Assembly: GCA_946481475.1 (NCBI GenBank)
Contig: CAMLOB010000164.1
Span: forward strand, 1-7,759
DNA: 7,759 nucleotides
Source: an uncultured Chlorobiota bacterium
Lineage (GTDB): Bacteria > Bacteroidota > Kapaibacteriia > OLB7
Reading direction: 5' to 3'
Below the pieces are notes generated by a model. It saw nothing but the letters and a program-made list of their open reading frames with translations, was not told where the DNA came from and ran no database searches. Position numbers and translations under genes: made by a program. Positions 6,001-7,759 of the stretch are shown one piece after another. Position 1 is the first letter of the stretch. Every line of letters begins with the position of its first letter.

Positions 6001-7759
6001 CACCCTCCATCAATTTTGTGAATAATAAATTTCACATCGACATCACAACTCCAGCACTCTCCCTCAGTTCCACAGTCCTTGGAAACCCTCGCAAGGTCTC
6101 CTATTGCATAGTCTATACTGAATTGTGTCTCTTCAAACAGAACTACCCGTTTTGATGCACTGATAATGTTATCAGTCAGGTGTATATCATTGTCGATCTC
6201 ATCAACCACCTGCATTGGCGCGATGCCATGAGTGTGTCCTAGAGGGTGTGAAGTATTAAAATACCCTTCCGGCTCTTCCATGGACTCATTTCCTCCTCCA
6301 TACATACCGGTTGCAATAACAAGGCCGCTACGGTCGGTATAGGAAACTGTGATCACCTTATTCGGATCGACTGTAACGGTCTTGGTAATACCCTCCCCTT
6401 TTGGAGCCTCGTCGCCGAACAGCGCCACAATCTCGCCGTCTGCTGCCGTTGCATAATAGGTCTTTACTGTACGATCAACTGAATTTTCCCCTCCACCAAT
6501 TCTGTGCATGTCACCTGCATTCCCCTGTTCGATCACTCTGCCGGTTCCGTCATGTGAGTATAGCGTTCTGACGAAAGCATACCCATCGGCATTGGGAACG
6601 CCAAGGTCATTATTATTATCCGAATAATATTCATGGACCGGGCCTGCATTCACCGGATTGGGATTGCGATAAGACATGTTGCCGTTGCAGTCCTTAGCAT
6701 CATAATTAAGAGATCCATAGAGCACAGCTCCATTACCATCATCATATTGGAGAACCCCTGTCTCATACTGGAATCCGACTTGTGCCAGGCTGCTGACAGG
6801 TGCCGGCAGCGATTTCAACGCCGGACGCCCCAGATAATCATGAACTGTCTGTGTAAGAATCCTGCGACCTTCTAGTCCTTCAGAATTCCATCGTGCCTGG
6901 GTTTGTCTGGCTTGCTGTAAGCCATTCGCATACGTGATATTATCTGAAATCCGTGTCCCTTCTTCACCCTCCGTAAAAACCCTTCCATAAATCCAGTTTT
7001 TATCGTCATCGAATTGTTCATAGAAGAAAAGATATGGGGTCTGAGATTCAGGTTGACCATTCACTGTAACACTGCTCTGATCGATAATAATTTTATCCTC
7101 ATTATTGGGGGCCTCACTCCAAACTCCCCAGTTGCGGCTATCAGCTATTCCTCCGGGATAGTAGTCGCCGATCGGTCGGACCCTCCAAAGATAATATCCG
7201 GTCCCTTCTGCAATAGCTAACTCCAAGTCCTTCAGATCATTGCCGGTCTCGATTGAAAGAGCTTCACGCCAATCTACGATCGCCCCTATCGCTGTTTCGT
7301 CGTGGCGGTTCGCCCAGTCTTCATTATACAGTCTCAATAATTGCACTTGATAATTCGGAGATTTACCACAATCGGATACACCAGTGGAAATCTCCCAATT
7401 CAGTTTAACCGGATTTGTCGTAACAGGCTGAGTATAAGGAGAGACTTCTATAACCTTAGCAAGAGCGGTGGCAGGGTTGTTGGTATTTATCGGCAATGTC
7501 AGATAGTGCTCATGACATACAGACTCGAGAATTACATTATTTCGGACATACCCTGGCAAAGTCCCAGGAGAAGTCGTGACACTCAAAATGGTGACACGGA
7601 AGCCATCGGCCGAAGTCAGAAACGAAGTAACATCTTTATTGAAGAGTTGTTCAGGTCGATATATGCCGTTCCCGGACAAAGCAGCAGCATCAACCTGAAT
7701 TTGCAAGGTTTTCTGAAAAGCTCCGGCTTGAGGAACTCCGGCAAGCAAAGGTGTAACCT
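93..7759 (-). CDS. Giant RHS/YD-repeat protein with variable C-terminal tip (5' partial)
   Basis: This is an uninterrupted minus-strand frame of at least 2551 codons ending in TAA at 95-93. It is an RHS-repeat protein of the Bacteroidota type. In order it has an Fn3-like segment (residues 107-214), a conserved leader (251-318), a Cys-rich region (559-1344), YD repeats (1366-1469 and 1543-2020), a TSP3-like Ca motif (2034-2068), DHLGNVR (2172-2178), the RHS core (2254-2301) and a tip of about 250 residues. In characterised RHS/TcC proteins the YD repeats form a hollow beta-shell that holds a toxic C-terminus, so a secreted or surface toxin role is likely but inferred. Residues are numbered from the TTG at 7748-7746, but the frame stays open to the edge (upstream codons read V-T-P), so the true start and any signal peptide lie outside. 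No T9SS sorting domain is visible at the C-terminus. The export route is unknown. Confidence 0.95.
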   Translation of the reverse strand, partial: VTPLLAGVPQAGAFQKTLQIQVDAAALSGNGIYRPEQLFNKDVTSFLTSADGFRVTILSVTTSPGTLPGYVRNNVILESVCHEHYLTLPINTNNPATALAKVIEVSPYTQPVTTNPVKLNWEISTGVSDCGKSPNYQVQLLRLYNEDWANRHDETAIGAIVDWREALSIETGNDLKDLELAIAEGTGYYLWRVRPIGDYYPGGIADSRNWGVWSEAPNNEDKIIIDQSSVTVNGQPESQTPYLFFYEQFDDDKNWIYGRVFTEGEEGTRISDNITYANGLQQARQTQARWNSEGLEGRRILTQTVHDYLGRPALKSLPAPVSSLAQVGFQYETGVLQYDDGNGAVLYGSLNYDAKDCNGNMSYRNPNPVNAGPVHEYYSDNNNDLGVPNADGYAFVRTLYSHDGTGRVIEQGNAGDMHRIGGGENSVDRTVKTYYATAADGEIVALFGDEAPKGEGITKTVTVDPNKVITVSYTDRSGLVIATGMYGGGNESMEEPEGYFNTSHPLGHTHGIAPMQVVDEIDNDIHLTDNIISASKRVVLFEETQFSIDYAIGDLARVSKDCGTEGECWSCDVDVKFIIHKIDGGCQSAIYATPDPNNPFIPFFPYTIDFGSNENDEIVGDCSSGYSLVMSPRQFRLGAGTYVVERRLYIGKSDPYVDEQKALVRTAVEQALTADPVASGPLTGETILSLLDKASDPTIEGTVDDIDLVDFYSLMDALVYTQPGTYSTVQGIVNGQWQTIGYNVLTDCCGEVFIPIKTCGCNASNVGSFEELLLDKWGEEAVTSGTATLRDFFFTDGVAIYPTADPSDPDIGANGEGAFDKLIENMLDDGYDCELLQACWGRIVENYETMVGDVSDADQRKSVDLLDEFLKCTGKQYIGSSATNYGSTGYLDNAHKYFRNSRFDGKDCPGEEGFGYGPCIDSCKESLNWPGTTPPQGDPLWEQLYRCIHGSAEPDPDDNECDGLTDCECAEQQFQNMEQVCRTKCQERFPQFVGEVTAQYRTAGKTIQGDAKPGGGLYEADELDANMNPVIGKAEIYCLAQALVEECETYCDLGAVVCNGDDVVSTPADNPTQYKQDLEDIYKVLNHDFELTMPTSPGQCPTDASNPWTHIDASENDGKRYVRAAASCLNTELQAYQANKSYLDIPIDYTCDDGIHIAPCSRATTVEAWLGSRLSSFFGKNPSQYDADLMLPTGCDLNQECELNQYPEDEAGFCGCQSFNGDGCPSTNAECIFYLDDDVTARIFVNPTNDCKLTYERTCTKGTTPLVHTFDLCPVFCTTTTNCSGEICFRWKPMPTQDVDEDQMIEFTYISCENKLAREIRQEIENQISTCAADKGRDLRLKYDNGCKVAENIQDDFILTYDLPQLYHFTLYYYDRAGNLVRTVAPKGLDVLTPGTGINRSNHPDHDFVTGYAYNSLGQRIARHTPDGGTTRYWYNRRGELRFAQDAQQYQKGRFSYTKYDKLGRGIEKGECMPMVSIARNPFRDPMNPNDVLNELDTEIEETLFPQSYPVLDRANIVWSVYSDPGPVTYNPSGQGGVQRHLRNRISYTVTDEGTATYYSYDPHGNVEWVIQRMPMWRPQPGQPKYMDNYIRYEYDLISGSPLRLLYNEGMNDQYFHRYVYDPDNRLVKVETSRDGRIWDGDARYKYFLHGPVKRVELGDDEVQGIDYTYTIHGWTKGINHPALGLDITQDPGRDGTANRYAEDAFGMTVGYYAGDFHRVFNMQSSGFNSGGTLDGNPLPESSYNLSNATHPLYNGNISTWASNIVPAPLPGPGVGGPNLAYQQYTGYQYQYDKLNRLRVAEFLIYDPVTPAWNYGVAETNPPVPPAYWQIGTEYSSEYHYDPNGNILGLKRLGLSAPGSGYNPELDDLAYTYNDYTSNQLKRVNDGYFPAAQSPYLLDMNDQLVPPFGPWINYVYDARGNLMRDEQEGVVINWRPDGKVRTVRKNILQPGTTGGARVIPVVSARMDYLYDPLGQRVRKVIRNRDQQTWFKGGTWTTTEGNKVVYYVRDANGEVLAVYEQEILGHNLNEEMNGETPDTDGDGVPDWMDNLPTEWNVDQEDFNHDETGDACDWNPALAPYIGNWVPVVPSGNPFPPLLPCVPGPINGDQAIPFGEVTLKEWMIYGAEGQGRFVTVKPKDPTTGTHGLIRLGENSNPPMAEGLYTRNLREKYYELKDHLGNVRVTFTDLKEPTGVPGQLPFTVDMASYNNYYAFGMLQPGRSWSSDDYRYGFNGKEMDNEWYGTTPPVAGMPPEGTGNSYDYGFRIYNPRYARFLSVDPLADDYPWYTPYQFAGDNPIAFIDLDGLEESIPLKVGTVTTVTQVNSRNLKTKLEGLFGLASAGFVGPPVPASTIGLTRSEFDRIFNATTLTNIERGLDVTRQVDIEFTLGNVGDDLGQRSFNLTIDVNLLSIKPNKDVEAQRSRTFEETVSVAKDVKKNLGASLGVSVDLKVVEVNLGVDASLEISESLTASASGTEGFSQTTYNYYGTFSVDFRLEATSRTLVSTESASVPGNPRASTEVATSPVIMTETQTRAAVLPGTGNVHSETALRGEENKK
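96..845 (-). other. Variable C-terminal tip: all-beta, possibly pore-forming toxin-like domain
   Basis: Residues 2302-2551, after the core, have no cysteine, one histidine, and none of the nuclease, deaminase or ADP-ribosylation motifs I looked for. Residues 2417-2492 alternate hydrophobic and small polar residues over long runs, for example ASLGVSVDLKVVEVNLGVDA, followed by the Ser/Thr-rich ISESLTASASGTEG and then YNYYGTFSVDFRLEA. This resembles the amphipathic strands of aerolysin/ETX-MTX2-type beta pore-formers, but it is a pattern resemblance only. The last 60 residues are a Ser/Thr/Pro-rich tail ending in EENKK. The DNA is more AT-rich than the core by sampled hand counts (about 44% against 48-63% GC), consistent with tip exchange. 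Adhesin or structural roles remain possible. Confidence 0.4.
846..1250 (-). other. RHS repeat-associated core domain
   Basis: Residues 2167-2301 contain YYELKDHLGNVRVTF (D2172), YNNYYAFGMLQPGRSW, YRYGFNGKEMDNEWYG and SYDYGFRIYNPRYARFLSVD (S2254-D2273), then PYQFAGDNPIAFIDLDGL ending at L2301. This is the signature C-terminal plug of RHS proteins. In the TcC/RHS family the end of this domain holds the aspartyl autoprotease that separates the shell from the tip. The conserved aspartates D2273, D2297 and D2299 are present. Confidence 0.92.
1545..1649 (-). other. Thrombospondin type 3-like calcium-binding motif inserted in the RHS scaffold
   Basis: Residues 2034-2068 begin DTDGDGVPDWMDN and close with DFNHDETGDACD. 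They match the TSP3 pattern D-x-D-x-D-G-x-x-D-x-x-D-N-x-P ... N-x-x-Q-x-D-x-x-x-D-x-x-G-D-x-C-D over 35 residues. The usual Cys after D-N is Leu here, so the single Cys (2067) has no repeat partner. TSP3 units bind calcium and stiffen extracellular linkers. This one sits between the last YD unit (ending about 2020) and the DHLGNVR segment (2172). Confidence 0.7.
1689..3122 (-). repeat. Second, main YD-repeat block
   Basis: Residues 1543-2020 carry about ten YD-type units: YYSYDPHGNVEWVIQ (Y1555 onward), YEYDLISGSPLRLLYN, YVYDPDNRLVKVETSRDG, YKYFLHGPVKRVELG, YQYDKLNRLRVAEF, YHYDPNGNILGLKR, YTYNDYTSNQLKRVND, YVYDARGNLMRDEQEG, YLYDPLGQRVRKVI and YYVRDANGEVLAVYE. The units are spaced unevenly, with Pro/Gly-rich loops such as VPAPLPGPGVGGP and NPPVPPAYW between them. 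The Y-D-P codons leave a recurring octamer GGATCATA on the plus strand at 1843, 2335, 2890 and 3070, three of them in YD units and the 2335 copy in an interspersed L-I-Y-D-P stretch. This is a protein-level repeat rather than a DNA repeat element. Confidence 0.9.
3342..3653 (-). repeat. First YD-repeat block
   Basis: Residues 1366-1469 hold four consecutive YD-type units: YYYDRAGNLVRTVAPKG, YAYNSLGQRIARHTPDGG, YWYNRRGELRFAQDAQQ and YTKYDKLGRGIEKGE. Each follows the Y-x-Y-D/N-x-x-G-x-h pattern that makes a beta-hairpin of the RHS/TcC shell. The 'DRAGNLVRTVAPKG' unit is very typical of Bacteroidota. A proline-rich linker of about 70 residues (1470-1542) separates it from the second block. Confidence 0.9.
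3717..6074 (-). other. Cysteine-rich insert of about 786 residues in the RHS protein
   Basis: Residues 559-1344 carry 44 cysteines by hand count, against six in the rest of the protein. They occur as CxxC, CC, CxC and CxxxC groups: GECWSC, TDCCG, KTCGC, TDCEC, QVCRTKC, EECETYC and FCGC. Acidic, aromatic and proline-rich stretches separate them. No zinc-finger or EGF spacing repeats regularly. The density suggests disulfide bonding outside the cytoplasm, or less likely metal binding. Comparable Cys-rich inserts before the 'YYYDRAGNLVRTVAPKG' block occur in other Bacteroidota RHS proteins. I recognise no enzyme motif. Confidence 0.7.
6795..6998 (-). other. Conserved leader of Bacteroidota RHS proteins
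   Basis: Residues 251-318 contain NWIYGRVFTEGE, then ISDNITYANGLQQARQTQAR, then a Y-L-G-R-P-A-L-K-S-L-P-A-P stretch. From memory, this 'xxxYANGLQQxxQxQ...GRPxLxxLPAP' pattern recurs ahead of the YD region in large Bacteroidota RHS proteins and looks like a degenerate YD module that starts the shell. It supports the taxonomic call and shows that the N-terminal half belongs to the same protein. Its biochemical role is unknown. Confidence 0.5.
7107..7430 (-). other. Fibronectin type III-like segment of the RHS protein
   Basis: Residues about 107-214 read as one Ig-like beta sandwich. 'PVKLNWEIS' (W118) resembles strand B, 'YQVQLLRLYN' (133-142) strand C, and 'YYLWRVRPIG' (185-194) strand F. The segment closes with 'NWGVWSEAP' (206-214), like the W-S-x-P end of Fn3 domains. 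Such modules are common near the N-terminus of Bacteroidota RHS proteins and probably act as a spacer or binding domain. The call rests on pattern only. Confidence 0.5.

Overview
The window is almost entirely one gene on the minus strand: a giant RHS/YD-repeat protein of at least 2551 residues, read from the right edge (about 7759) down to a TAA stop at 95-93. The sequence style fits Bacteroidota: an 'NWIYGRVFTEG...LPAPV' leader, a 'YYYDRAGNLVRTVAPKG' block, 'KDHLGNVRVTF', 'YGFNGKEMDNEWYG', and an RHS core reading 'YDYGFRIYNPRYARFLSVDP'. I cannot name the genus. By hand count, GC is about 48-63% in sampled rows of the gene body and about 38-50% in the last 750 coding bases.

Layout in protein order (right to left in the window): a fibronectin-III-like segment (residues about 107-214), a conserved leader (251-318), a long linker, and a cysteine-rich region (559-1344, 44 Cys by hand count). 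Then come a first YD block (1366-1469), a second YD block (1543-2020), an inserted thrombospondin-type-3-like calcium motif (2034-2068), and the DHLGNVR/RHS core (2167-2301). The gene ends in a variable C-terminal tip of about 250 residues (2301/2302-2551). The frame is intact throughout, but the true start lies outside the window: the frame is still open at the edge and the first start-like codon (TTG, 7748-7746) is probably an ordinary Leu.

The architecture is that of a polymorphic toxin or large secreted surface protein: a shell-forming YD scaffold that encloses and, in characterised relatives, autoproteolytically releases a C-terminal effector. Here the tip has no recognisable enzyme motif. 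It is Ser/Thr-rich and cysteine-free, and it carries alternating hydrophobic/polar strands that suggest a beta-pore-forming or other all-beta domain (inference). Six bases after the stop, an open frame runs off the left edge (86-1, minus). It encodes a basic N-terminus and a hydrophobic helix or lipoprotein-type signal, the position and topology expected of an immunity protein against a membrane-active toxin. No RNA genes, mobile elements, CRISPR arrays or terminators were seen, and no gene-free stretch exceeds 92 bases.
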